64,000 bases of DNA from Anderseniella sp964390445 (GTDB lineage: Bacteria; Pseudomonadota; Alphaproteobacteria; Rhizobiales; Aestuariivirgaceae). The number at the start of each line of letters is the position of its first letter. The first letter of the stretch is position 1. Shown in pieces: positions 44,536-53,972 of this stretch. The position numbers were made by a program, and so were the translations under genes. Location: positions 1 through 64,000 of the forward strand of contig CAYMJJ010000003.1 in the NCBI GenBank assembly GCA_964390445.1, in the 5' to 3' direction. The notes under the pieces are model-generated. The model was not told the origin of the DNA, did not search any database, and was given only the letters and a program-made list of their open reading frames with translations.

Positions 44536-46146
44536 TCACGCCTCGCCGGCGGTCGCAGCGGCTTCAACTTCTTCCACTTCCGGTCCCGCCTCAGGCTCGA
44601 TCCAGCCAAGCTGCAGACGTGCCCGCATGATGAGGTCTTCGGCCTCGGCTGCCGCCATGTCAGTTGCAGACAGGGCGCCGGTGTGACGGACCGTTTCACC
44701 ATCCTTGCGCTCGCTCCAGCCAACAAGGTCATCAGGAATGCAGCCGGCAAAGTCTTCCAGGGTGTAGATGCCGTCTTCGCCCAGCATAACCAGCATGGCC
44801 GGGGTCAGGCCCTCGAAGGAAGCGAGGTCGTCCTTGACTCCAAGTTCCTTGCGCTTGGCTTCGAGTTCGGCAGCCTGCTTGTCAAGATACTCCTGCGCAC
44901 GTGCCTGGATTTCCGAAGCCGTGTCTTCGTCGAGACCATCGATCATGGAGATTTCCTCGGACGCCACGTAGGCGATTTCCTCGATGGTGTCGAAGCCTTC
45001 GGATGCCAGCAACTGGGCCAGCATCTCGTCGACATCCAGCGCCTCAATGAAGCGCTGGGTCCGGTCAGCGAATTCCTTCTGGCGGCGTTCGGACTCTTCG
45101 GCCTCGGTCATGATGTCGATGTCCCAGCCCGACAGCTGCGAGGCAAGGCGCACATTCTGGCCACGGCGGCCAATGGCGAGCGACAGCTGTTCGTCAGGCA
45201 CAACCACCTCGATGCGCTGAGCGTCTTCGTCCAGCACCACCTTTGCGACTTCAGCAGGGGCCAGCGCGTTGACGATGAAACTGGCTGCGTCCGGCGTCCA
45301 CGGGATGATGTCGATCTTCTCTCCCTGCAGTTCGTTGACGACGGCCTGCACGCGGCTGCCGCGCATGCCCACGCAAGCGCCGACGGGATCGATCGAACTG
45401 TCCTTGGAGCGCACCGAAATCTTGGCGCGCGAACCAGGGTCGCGGGCAACAGCCACCACCTCGACGATGCCGTCATAGATTTCCGGCACTTCCTGCTGGA
45501 ACAGCTTGGCCATGAACTCGGGCCGCGAGCGTGAGAGAAAGATCTGCGGACCGCGCGGTTCGCGGCGGACGTCGAAGATGTAGGCGCGGATACGGTCGCC
45601 AGCGCGGAACTGTTCGCGCGGCAGGCCTTCATCGCGGCGCACGATGCCTTCGCCCCGACCGAGATCGACGATGATGTTGCCGTACTCGGCGCGCTTCACC
45701 ACGCCCGACACGATGTCACCAACGCGATCCTTGTATTCCTCGAACTGGCGTTCGCGCTCGGCGTCGCGCACCTTCTGCACGATCACCTGCTTGGCGTTCT
45801 GGGCAGCGATGCGGCCAAAGTCGACCGGCGGCAGGGGCTCGGACAGGAAGTCGCCGATGCGCGCGCCCGGGTTGCGCTCGATAGCTTCGGCCAGCGTGAT
45901 CTGGGTGGCTTCGTTCTCGATTTCCTCGGCCACTTCCAGTAGGCGAAACAGCTTGGTCTCGCCAGTCTGCGGGTCGATCTCGGCGCGAATATCGTTTTCG
46001 GCACCATAGCGCGACTTGGCAGCACGCTGGATGGCGTCCTGCATGGCTTCTATCACCACCATCTTGTCAATGGACTTTTCGCGCGCGACCGCATCCGCAA
46101 TCTGCAACAGTTCGAGCCGGTTGGCACTTACAGCGACTTCTGACAT
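44536..46146 (-). CDS. nusA: Transcription termination/antitermination factor NusA
   Basis: RNA polymerase-binding factor that governs pausing, termination and antitermination. It has 536 residues: an N-terminal polymerase-binding domain (LQIADAVAREKSIDKMVVIEAM), an S1 domain, two KH domains (GSRVQAVVNELQGEKIDI; LAIGRRGQNVRLA), and a C-terminal acidic-repeat region with a glutamate/alanine-rich end. It lies 4 bases after rimP and 14 bases before ylxR. Confidence 0.97.
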   Translation of the reverse strand: MSEVAVSANRLELLQIADAVAREKSIDKMVVIEAMQDAIQRAAKSRYGAENDIRAEIDPQTGETKLFRLLEVAEEIENEATQITLAEAIERNPGARIGDFLSEPLPPVDFGRIAAQNAKQVIVQKVRDAERERQFEEYKDRVGDIVSGVVKRAEYGNIIVDLGRGEGIVRRDEGLPREQFRAGDRIRAYIFDVRREPRGPQIFLSRSRPEFMAKLFQQEVPEIYDGIVEVVAVARDPGSRAKISVRSKDSSIDPVGACVGMRGSRVQAVVNELQGEKIDIIPWTPDAASFIVNALAPAEVAKVVLDEDAQRIEVVVPDEQLSLAIGRRGQNVRLASQLSGWDIDIMTEAEESERRQKEFADRTQRFIEALDVDEMLAQLLASEGFDTIEEIAYVASEEISMIDGLDEDTASEIQARAQEYLDKQAAELEAKRKELGVKDDLASFEGLTPAMLVMLGEDGIYTLEDFAGCIPDDLVGWSERKDGETVRHTGALSATDMAAAEAEDLIMRARLQLGWIEPEAGPEVEEVEAAATAGEA

Positions 46147-46150
46147 CTAA

Positions 46151-46753
46151 TCACTCCGCTTCAATGTCGTTAGCGTCTTCAACTTCGTGGTCCCAGCCGG
46201 CACCATCGCCGACCTCACCAGCCTTGGCCCGCTGGCTTGCCGCCGCGAGCAATTCATCCGTCATCACCAGCCGGGCCTCGCCGATGGCATCAAAGTCGAG
46301 ACCGATCAGAACATCGTCTCCGCCCTTTTGCGCCGGTTCGATAAACAGGCGAACCTCGCCCTCCTCGAACCCTTCAAGCCGGCCGCGAAACCGCTTGCGC
46401 CCTGCGAGCGGCGTGGCCAATTCGACCCTGGCTTCGAAACCTGCCCAGCGTTCAAAATCCTCCGGACGCACCAATGGCCGGTCGACACCCGGCGACGACA
46501 CTTCCAGCGCATATTTGCTCGAGATCGGATCTTCCACGTCGAGCAACGGCGATATGGCGCGCGAAATCTGTTCGCAGCCGCCCACGGTCATCGAGCCATC
46601 AGGGCGCTCAGCCATGACCTGCAAGGTCGAGCCGGATTGCTTGACCCTGACAAGCCGGTATCCAAGATCGTCAATCACGGGCTCGACTATGGCTGCTACC
46701 TTTGCAGCCACGCCCTGCTCGCTCCTGATCCTCCTGGTCATATCGACCGTCAT
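46151..46753 (-). CDS. rimP: Ribosome maturation factor RimP
   Basis: Needed for 30S subunit assembly. It has 200 residues from ATG 46753, chosen because GAGGAAG stands about 9 bases upstream; the ATG at 46768 has its purine run directly abutting. Conserved blocks are VIDDLGYRLVRVKQSGSTLQVMAE, CEQISRAISPLLDVEDPI and EVSSPGVDRPLVRPEDFERWAG. The C-terminus is acidic. It opens the nusA-infB operon and is preceded by a stem-loop ending 33 bases upstream. Confidence 0.94.
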   Translation of the reverse strand: MTVDMTRRIRSEQGVAAKVAAIVEPVIDDLGYRLVRVKQSGSTLQVMAERPDGSMTVGGCEQISRAISPLLDVEDPISSKYALEVSSPGVDRPLVRPEDFERWAGFEARVELATPLAGRKRFRGRLEGFEEGEVRLFIEPAQKGGDDVLIGLDFDAIGEARLVMTDELLAAASQRAKAGEVGDGAGWDHEVEDANDIEAE

Positions 46754-46785
46754 GCCTGTCTTCCTCATCCCCTGCCGAGGGCAAC

Positions 46786-46810
46786 AAAAAAAGCGGGCCC
46801 CGCAGGACCC
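46786..46810 (-). terminator. Terminator between trmB and rimP
   Basis: On the minus strand GGGTCC-TGCG-GGGCCC forms a 6-pair stem (one G-U) and is followed by GC and seven T. It lies 127 bases past trmB and only 33 bases ahead of the rimP start, so it may end trmB transcripts or act in a rimP-nusA leader. Confidence 0.8.
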
Positions 46811-46936
46811 ACTCTCACGAACCTTAAGACTTCAACCTGAATTGAAGACATATGAGAATGAACTTCTTGAACCCCATATACCCCCTGACGGCAGGAATAT
46901 CAAGCAGTTCACGTGGGGAATTGCAGGCCAAAACAG

Positions 46937-47638
46937 TCAAACGCGGCGAAACGACAGGTAGGCCGAGCGGCGGCCTTCACGGTCCGCCTTTGCTTCATAT
47001 CGGGTACGCGGCCAGTCAGTCGGGCGGTCGCGCCAGTCATCCGGCTGCTCGGCAGTCCATTCGAAGCCACCGTGCATCGAGACCTCGCGCAAGGTCCAGC
47101 GGACATAGTGATCGATATCACTGCCAACGCGAAACTCGGCACCGGGCTTCAAGATGCGATGCAACTGAGCGAGATTTGCCTGGTTCACGAAGCGGCGCTT
47201 GTGATGACGCGGCTTGGGCCAGGGGTCGGGAAACAACAGGAAGGCGCGCGCGATGCTGGCATCGGGAAACTCTGGCAGCCGGGGGCGAATGTCGTTGTCC
47301 CAGATGCGAATGTTCGGCAGGTCCTCTTCCTCGATCAGCGTCAGCAGTTTCGCCACGCCATTGATGAATGGCTCCGCGCCGATGATGCCGACGCGCGGGT
47401 TGGCGGCTGCCTGCCACGCAAGATGTTCGCCACCGCCGAAGCCAATCTCCAGCCAGACGTCATCCACGGGGCTGTCAAACAATGCTCCAGGGTCTGCCAG
47501 CGCATCACTGCCGGCAGGCACCCGCACCCGGGGCAGAAGGTCTGCCACCAGGCGCGAATGGTTGGTCCGCAACGACTGGCCAGCGCGGCGGCCATAGAAC
47601 TTGTCCCGGAAAGGTCTGGTGCCGCTGGGCCTGTTCAT
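46937..47638 (-). CDS. trmB: tRNA (guanine-N7-)-methyltransferase
   Basis: Methylates G46 in the variable loop of tRNA using SAM. It has 233 residues. The SAM motif is VWLEIGFGGGEHLAWQ near 70, followed by IRIWDNDIRP, and the catalytic block LLFPDPWPKPRHHKRRF near 145. The C-terminus has the substrate-binding residues in TRYEAKADREGR. It follows metK by 21 bases and precedes a terminator. Confidence 0.95.
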   Translation of the reverse strand: MNRPSGTRPFRDKFYGRRAGQSLRTNHSRLVADLLPRVRVPAGSDALADPGALFDSPVDDVWLEIGFGGGEHLAWQAAANPRVGIIGAEPFINGVAKLLTLIEEEDLPNIRIWDNDIRPRLPEFPDASIARAFLLFPDPWPKPRHHKRRFVNQANLAQLHRILKPGAEFRVGSDIDHYVRWTLREVSMHGGFEWTAEQPDDWRDRPTDWPRTRYEAKADREGRRSAYLSFRRV

Positions 47639-47659
47639 CGCGCCGGGTTAAGCAACATG

Positions 47660-48931
47660 TCAGGCCAGTTCTTTCACTGCCGACTTGAGGTCGGCAGCCA
47701 GGTTGGTCCTTTCCCAAGAGAACGACCCGTCGCGGCCCGGCTTGCGGCCGAAATGGCCATAGGCGGCGGTCTTGGCATAAATCGGCTTGTTCAGGTCAAG
47801 CGCCCGGCGAATGCCCGTCGGCGACAGGTCCATCACCTTGCGGATCGCGTCTTCAAGCACAGTCTCGTGCACCTTGCCGGTGCCATGGGTGTCGACATAG
47901 ACCGACAGCGGCTGGGCGACACCGATTGCATAGGACAACTGGATGGTGCAGCGCTCGGCAAGTTTGGCGGCGACGATGTTCTTGGCCAGGTAACGAGCCG
48001 CGTAAGCGGCCGAGCGGTCTACCTTGGTGGTGTCCTTGCCGGAGAATGCGCCACCACCATGGGGGGCCGCACCGCCGTAGGTGTCCACGATGATCTTGCG
48101 GCCGGTCAAGCCTGCGTCGCCGTCAGGGCCGCCGATGACGAACTTGCCGGTGGGGTTGATGTACCAGTTGCAGTCCTTGGCAATGGGCAGGTCACCAAGA
48201 GCTTCACGGATATAGGGCTCGACAACACTTCGGACCTTCTTTGAGTTCCAGCTCGCATCGAGGTGCTGGGTTGACAGCACGATGGAAACAACCTCCGCCG
48301 GCATGCCGTCTTCATAGCGGATGGTCACTTGGCTCTTGGCGTCCGGACCCAGCTTGCCGGCATCGCCCTCGCCCTTGTGACGGGCTTCCGCCAACAGTTC
48401 GAGAATCTTGTGTGAATAATAGATCGGTGCAGGCATCAGGTCTGGCGTTTCGCAGCAGGCAAAGCCGAACATGATGCCCTGGTCACCAGCGCCTTCTTCA
48501 CCCTGGCGATCAGACGCGCTGTCAACACCCTGGGCAATGTCGGCGGACTGGGCATGCAGCAGCACATCGATCTTGCAGGTCTTCCAGTGGAAGCCGTTCT
48601 GTTCGTAGCCGATGGAGCGGATGGCACGGCGCGCAGCCGAGCGGAACCTGCCGGGCGCGATCACGGGATTGCCAGCAGCATCCTTTACGACGTTGCCCGC
48701 CTTGTCCTTCTTGATCAGCGAATCCGGCACACGCACCTCGCCCGCGATAACGACACGGTTGGTTGTGGTCAGCGTTTCGCATGCGACACGGACCGTCCAC
48801 GGGTCCACTCCGGTCTTGCGTGCTTCCTTGTAGACCAGATCGACGATCTCGTCAGAGATACGGTCGCAAACCTTGTCGGGATGACCCTCTGAAACGGACT
48901 CACTGGTGAAAAGGTAGTTTTGACGCGCCAT
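47660..48931 (-). CDS. metK: S-adenosylmethionine synthetase
   Basis: Makes SAM from methionine and ATP. It has 423 residues, longer than the roughly 384 of E. coli; the extra residues fall in the segments after VRVPDSLIKKD and before IGYEQNGF, as in other Rhizobiales. Conserved blocks: FTSESVSEGHPDK, GEEGAGDQGIMFGFACCET, and GGAAPHGGGAFSGKDTTKVDRSAAYAARY. A palindrome with CATATA/TATATG ends lies 37 bases upstream and is likely a methionine-regulon operator. CGGAG precedes the start. Confidence 0.97.
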   Translation of the reverse strand: MARQNYLFTSESVSEGHPDKVCDRISDEIVDLVYKEARKTGVDPWTVRVACETLTTTNRVVIAGEVRVPDSLIKKDKAGNVVKDAAGNPVIAPGRFRSAARRAIRSIGYEQNGFHWKTCKIDVLLHAQSADIAQGVDSASDRQGEEGAGDQGIMFGFACCETPDLMPAPIYYSHKILELLAEARHKGEGDAGKLGPDAKSQVTIRYEDGMPAEVVSIVLSTQHLDASWNSKKVRSVVEPYIREALGDLPIAKDCNWYINPTGKFVIGGPDGDAGLTGRKIIVDTYGGAAPHGGGAFSGKDTTKVDRSAAYAARYLAKNIVAAKLAERCTIQLSYAIGVAQPLSVYVDTHGTGKVHETVLEDAIRKVMDLSPTGIRRALDLNKPIYAKTAAYGHFGRKPGRDGSFSWERTNLAADLKSAVKELA

Positions 48932-48967
48932 GGCTTTTTAGACTCCGCAAGAGGGCCGTGCCGATAT

Positions 48968-48989
48968 CATATATAGCTATCTTTATATG
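48968..48989 (-). promoter_or_regulatory. Candidate SahR/SamR-type operator before metK
   Basis: This 22-base imperfect palindrome (18 of 22 positions symmetric) begins CATATA and ends TATATG, with AAAGATAG on the minus strand. From memory it resembles the CATATAAAGATATCTTTATATG-type sites of the alphaproteobacterial SAH/SAM-responsive ArsR-family regulators. It ends 37 bases upstream of metK. Confidence 0.55.
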
Positions 48990-49118
48990 ATGCACGGCAG
49001 ATGGCGTCCTTTTGTCAGCCCGGACGCGGCCCGTCAAGCACGAGATGCATGCACGCGAAGCGCAAGCTGCCGGGGCACCCCGGCGAGACCCGCGCGCAAA
49101 CAGGATTGAACCTGCCGA

Positions 49119-49535
49119 TCAGCTGTTGCTGCCGGCAGCAGAGATCGACTTGACCAGATCAATTACCTTGCGGCGCACATCACTGTTCTTGATTTCGGCA
49201 AAGGCGCGGATCAACTGCGCACCATCTGAACTCGTCAGAAAGTCGGTCATCTGGAATGAATCTTGGCTTTCGGCGAAGCCCGCAGTTGACGCCCCAACCG
49301 GCTTGCCCGGCATGTCATCGAAGAAGAACTGCACCGGCACGTCGAGAATGCGCGCCATGTCGAACAGGCGGCTGGCGCTGATGCGGTTGGAGCCTTTTTC
49401 GTATTTCTGGACTTGCTGGAACGTCAGATCGAGATGCTCCCCGAGCTTTTCCTGGCTCATTCCGACGAGCATTCGACGCATTCTCAGTCTGCTACCAACA
49501 TGGACATCGATTGGATTTGGCATCTTCGCAGTCAT
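49119..49535 (-). CDS. XRE-family transcriptional regulator
   Basis: Helix-turn-helix protein of 138 residues. The HTH is at about 16-70: RLRMRRMLVGMSQEKLGEHLDLTFQQVQKYEKGSNRI. The C-terminal 60 residues are unclassified but include a helical LIRAFAEIKNSDVRRKVIDLVKSIS. This small protein stands upstream of metK in many Rhizobiales. An inverted repeat lies immediately upstream of its start and suggests autoregulation. Its target genes are not known. Confidence 0.88.
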   Translation of the reverse strand: MTAKMPNPIDVHVGSRLRMRRMLVGMSQEKLGEHLDLTFQQVQKYEKGSNRISASRLFDMARILDVPVQFFFDDMPGKPVGASTAGFAESQDSFQMTDFLTSSDGAQLIRAFAEIKNSDVRRKVIDLVKSISAAGSNS

Positions 49536-49540
49536 TTTTA

Positions 49541-49560
49541 CCTGTTTTCTATACTACAGG
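49541..49560 (-). promoter_or_regulatory. Inverted repeat in the promoter of the XRE gene
   Basis: CCTGT-N10-ACAGG; on the minus strand the spacer contains AGTATAGA, a possible -10. It ends 5 bases before the start codon. It is a plausible autoregulatory operator. Confidence 0.45.
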
Positions 49561-49710
49561 CGAATAGTGGATTTCGCCGTTGCAAGCAATGGGTTCGAAT
49601 GCGGGAAGCTGCGCCGCCCGGCAAATTGGCGCGGTTGTGATGCTACTCACGCTCCGAGCCAAACCCGGCGATCTACCTGTCTCACTCCCCAGTGTGACAC
49701 TCGTACACCA

Positions 49711-51294
49711 TTACAGGTTGTTCCGTCTACAAATTAAGTTTGCCATTAGGACACCCAATAACAGCAAGACAAACGCGAGGTCGCCCAGGCGCGAATAGAG
49801 CGTAGCGCCGATAGACGGTGGCATGCGGACATCGAGGTTGGCCGCGTCCCCGAGGTTAATCCGGCTGCGGACTCGGCCGAAGGAATCAATCAGCGCCGAA
49901 ATGCCGGTGTTGGCCGCACGGACCATCGGTACACCTTGTTCGATGGCCCGGAAGCGCGACTGAGCCAGGTGCTGATGTGGCCCGCCCGAGGTGCCGAACC
50001 ACGCATCGTTGGTGACATTCAAGAGCAGTTCGGGACGGTTTTCCCACGGGATACTGCGCGGGAACACGGCTTCGTAGCAAATGAATCCGGCGAACGACGG
50101 CGCACCTGCCACCTGGATCACACGGTCGGTGGCCCCTTCCCTGAAGCCGCCAGGCAGATTTGCGAGTTGCCTAATGCCCAGCGGCTCAAGGATGTAGGCG
50201 AACGGCAGAAACTCACCGAACGGCACAAGCCGCACCTTGTCATGGCGGCCCAATACCTGGCCGGCCTGACCGATGGCGAGCAGGCTGTTGTAGATCGATG
50301 CTGTGCCATCAGGTTCGATGACACGATGCAACCCACCGGTGAACAACACGCCCCCGGCCGGCAACAATGACGCGATGCGATTTCGCAGGTCATGCTCTTC
50401 GGCGAGCAGCACGGGCAATGCGCTTTCAGGCCATACCAGTAACGCCGGCCCGGAAGACGTTGCATCAGGCCACGGAGCTTTGGACATCGCGATGTAAGTA
50501 TCGATGATGTGCTGTCGCCACGCAGGATCCCACTTGCGGTGCTGCGGGATTGAAGGCTGGACCAGCCTGACCATCCGGCCCTGGTCAGGTAGCAGGCTGG
50601 CCTGCGATGAGATGCGGGCATTGCCCCAGATGCCCAGCGACACGACAAGCGCGACGACAAGCCCGGCGAAACTGCCAGAGACCATCATCCTCGTCGCACG
50701 TCCGTGCTGCCAGAATGCGGCCGGTGACATGGCAGCCAGCATGATTATGGTGGTCAGGCCGTATATGCCAACGACAGAAGCCACCTGCGAGAAGCCATCA
50801 AGCGACGACACGCCATAGCCCGGCAGGTTCCAGGGAAAGCCGGTGAGCATGTGTCCGCGCAACCACTCGGCTATCGACAGCAGCAGCACCAGAAACAGTA
50901 GGCGCGCAATGCCGCCCGGCCATAACCGGGTTGCAATGCCACAGGCCACACCCCAGTACAGCGCCAGATAGGAGGGCAAGCCGGCAACAGCAAACGGGAT
51001 CAGGGCTGCAAACTTCTCCGGCTCGACCCAGAAAGCCTCGGAGATCCACCACAGCGACGGCACGAAATAGCCGAACGCGAATGCCCACCCGATGGCAAGG
51101 CCGCGCCAGAATGAGCGTTGCGCACCTGCGCCATCCAGCAACCACACCAGGATGGAGAACGCGACAGGCAGTACGATCCAGTAGTCATAAGGTGACAACG
51201 ACAGCGTAGCCAGAGCACCGGCGAGGGTAGAAACTGCAACCGCCGTCAGCAATGACCGGTGCACAAGGAGCAGCGGTCCAGGGTCATTTGTCAC
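49711..51294 (-). CDS. lnt: Apolipoprotein N-acyltransferase
   Basis: Inner-membrane enzyme that adds the third acyl chain to lipoproteins. It has 527 residues with about seven hydrophobic segments over the first 230, then a nitrilase-like periplasmic domain. The catalytic triad appears as the glutamate in VWPESALP, the lysine in HDKVRLVPFGEFLPF and the cysteine in FICYEAVFP. The GTG start overlaps the corC-like stop (GTGA). A final hydrophobic helix precedes the C-terminus. Confidence 0.95.
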   Translation of the reverse strand: MTNDPGPLLLVHRSLLTAVAVSTLAGALATLSLSPYDYWIVLPVAFSILVWLLDGAGAQRSFWRGLAIGWAFAFGYFVPSLWWISEAFWVEPEKFAALIPFAVAGLPSYLALYWGVACGIATRLWPGGIARLLFLVLLLSIAEWLRGHMLTGFPWNLPGYGVSSLDGFSQVASVVGIYGLTTIIMLAAMSPAAFWQHGRATRMMVSGSFAGLVVALVVSLGIWGNARISSQASLLPDQGRMVRLVQPSIPQHRKWDPAWRQHIIDTYIAMSKAPWPDATSSGPALLVWPESALPVLLAEEHDLRNRIASLLPAGGVLFTGGLHRVIEPDGTASIYNSLLAIGQAGQVLGRHDKVRLVPFGEFLPFAYILEPLGIRQLANLPGGFREGATDRVIQVAGAPSFAGFICYEAVFPRSIPWENRPELLLNVTNDAWFGTSGGPHQHLAQSRFRAIEQGVPMVRAANTGISALIDSFGRVRSRINLGDAANLDVRMPPSIGATLYSRLGDLAFVLLLLGVLMANLICRRNNL

Positions 51295-52352
51295 CGCACC
51301 ACCGGCTGATCCGATGAGGAGCTTGATGATGTCTTCTTGGCGGGCTTCTCGGTGCGCGCGGCAACACTGGTACGTGGCCCGGTGTGAATGGCGATCCGCC
51401 GGACCCGGCGCGGGTCGGCCGCCACAACTTCAAACTCGATGCCTGAAGGATGCTTGATCAGTTCGCCGCGTACCGGCACCCGGCCCAGCATGTGGAAAAT
51501 CAGGCCGCCGAGGGTGTCGGCTTCCTCTTCCTCAGCTTCCGACAGCAACTCGATGCCAAGCAGCTCTTCAGCATCCTCGATCTCGTAGCGCGCGTCGGCA
51601 GACCATGTGGTCTCGGACACCCGGGTGACCAGTTCGTCCTTCTCGTCGTGCTCGTCAGCGATGTCTCCGACAATTTCCTCGACCAGGTCCTCGATGGTCA
51701 CGAGACCATCGGTGCCGCCGTATTCGTCGACGACGACAGCCATGTGGCAATGGGTCGACTGCATCTTGATGAGCAGGTCAGGCGCGGGCATCGAGGGCGG
51801 CACGTAGAGCAGTTCACGGGTGACGCCAAGTGCAGAAACCGGTGTCTTCAGGTTGGTCGCGGACAGTGACCATCCGCCGGCCGGCTTGTCTTCAGCCTTG
51901 CCGCGGCCACGCTTGCCGCGCGCATTGAGCCAGCCAAGGAAATCCTTGATGTGGATCATGCCGATCGGTTCATCGAGCGTCTCGCGGTAGATCGGCAGGC
52001 GCGAATGTCCGGCATCGAGGAAATACTCCAGCACTTCAGCAACGGTGCTGCTGGCATCAACGGCCATGATCTCGGCGCGCGCCACCATCACGTCATCCAC
52101 CCTGAGGCTGGAAAACTCAATCAGGTTGAGCATCATTGACCGGGCATCAGCGCGGAACGTGTTGTTGCCGTCTTCCTCGGCGTGGCGTTCAAGCACGCCT
52201 TCGAGGCTTTCGCGCAAGGTTTCGTCGCTGCGGCCGAACCCCAGTGCACGCATCATGCGCGTAAACAGTCCTGGGCTGTCGTTGCGGGTGGTATCGGAAG
52301 TCGTGGCAGTTGCGGCCCCGGTGCGGGGCTCGCGAGATTGGTCTTCGTCCAT
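51291..52352 (-). CDS. corC: CorC/YbeX-type CBS-domain protein
   Basis: Protein of 353 residues with two CBS domains (about 80-215) and a C-terminal CorC-associated domain (about 230-320), without the N-terminal DUF21 membrane domain of full HlyC/CorC transporters. Blocks include VMVARAEIMAVDASSTVAEVLEYF, HSRLPIYRETLDEPIGMIHIKDFL and MAVVVDEYGGTDGLVTIEDLVEEIVGDI. It sits between ybeY and lnt as ybeX does in many proteobacteria. A role in magnesium homeostasis or ribosome-linked processes is usually suggested. Confidence 0.9.
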   Translation of the reverse strand: MDEDQSREPRTGAATATTSDTTRNDSPGLFTRMMRALGFGRSDETLRESLEGVLERHAEEDGNNTFRADARSMMLNLIEFSSLRVDDVMVARAEIMAVDASSTVAEVLEYFLDAGHSRLPIYRETLDEPIGMIHIKDFLGWLNARGKRGRGKAEDKPAGGWSLSATNLKTPVSALGVTRELLYVPPSMPAPDLLIKMQSTHCHMAVVVDEYGGTDGLVTIEDLVEEIVGDIADEHDEKDELVTRVSETTWSADARYEIEDAEELLGIELLSEAEEEEADTLGGLIFHMLGRVPVRGELIKHPSGIEFEVVAADPRRVRRIAIHTGPRTSVAARTEKPAKKTSSSSSSDQPVVR

Positions 52353-52410
52353 CAGGTCAACCGGACGCGTCCGGCATTTCTCCGTTTCTCAATCAAGATC
52401 GTTTCGCCAA

Positions 52411-52874
52411 TCACGCATATGGATCAGCGATACCCAAGGATGCAAGAATCTCTGTTTCGAGACCTTCCATCTCTCCAGCTTGCTCGTCTTCAATATGGTC
52501 ATAGCCCATTATGTGCAAGATTCCGTGAACAACAAGATGGCTGAAGTGATCTTCGAGCCGCTTGCCCTGGTCGCGGGCCTCGGCCTGCACGACGCCAGAT
52601 GCGAAAATGATACCACCCAGCGGGCGAGGCTCGCCCGGTGGTACAGGCATGGAACTGTCGGAAGGAAATGACAAGACATTGGTAGGCTTCAGCTTGTCGC
52701 GCCACTGGCCGTTCAGTTCTGCGACAGACGCGTCATCCGACAGCACTATGGCAAGGGACTTGCCCGACATGTCCATGCCAAGCTTGCTGAAGGTGGCCGC
52801 TGCCGCCTTTTCAACAAACGAGGCAGCACCCGGCAATGCTACCCAGGCTTCATCATCCACGTCGACTTCAAGAA

Positions 52875-52878
<4 letters not shown>
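52411..52878 (-). CDS. ybeY: Endoribonuclease YbeY / rRNA maturation factor
   Basis: Single-strand endoribonuclease needed for 16S 3'-end processing. It has 155 residues. The metal site HGILHIMGYDH (H-x3-H-x5-H) is near 115-125. Upstream the family block reads LSDDASVAELNGQWRDKLKPTNVLSFP. The start overlaps the phoH stop by four bases. Confidence 0.95.
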
Positions 52879-53915
<1,037 letters not shown>

Positions 53916-53972
53916 AGGGCCGGAACTCCTGATTCGCGCCAGGTGCGCAGGTAAATCACATCACAAAGCACG

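Noticed and set aside
48932..49118. SAM riboswitch upstream of metK
   Set aside because: I could not find the pairing pattern of a SAM-I or SAM-II aptamer; the palindromic operator explains regulation more simply.
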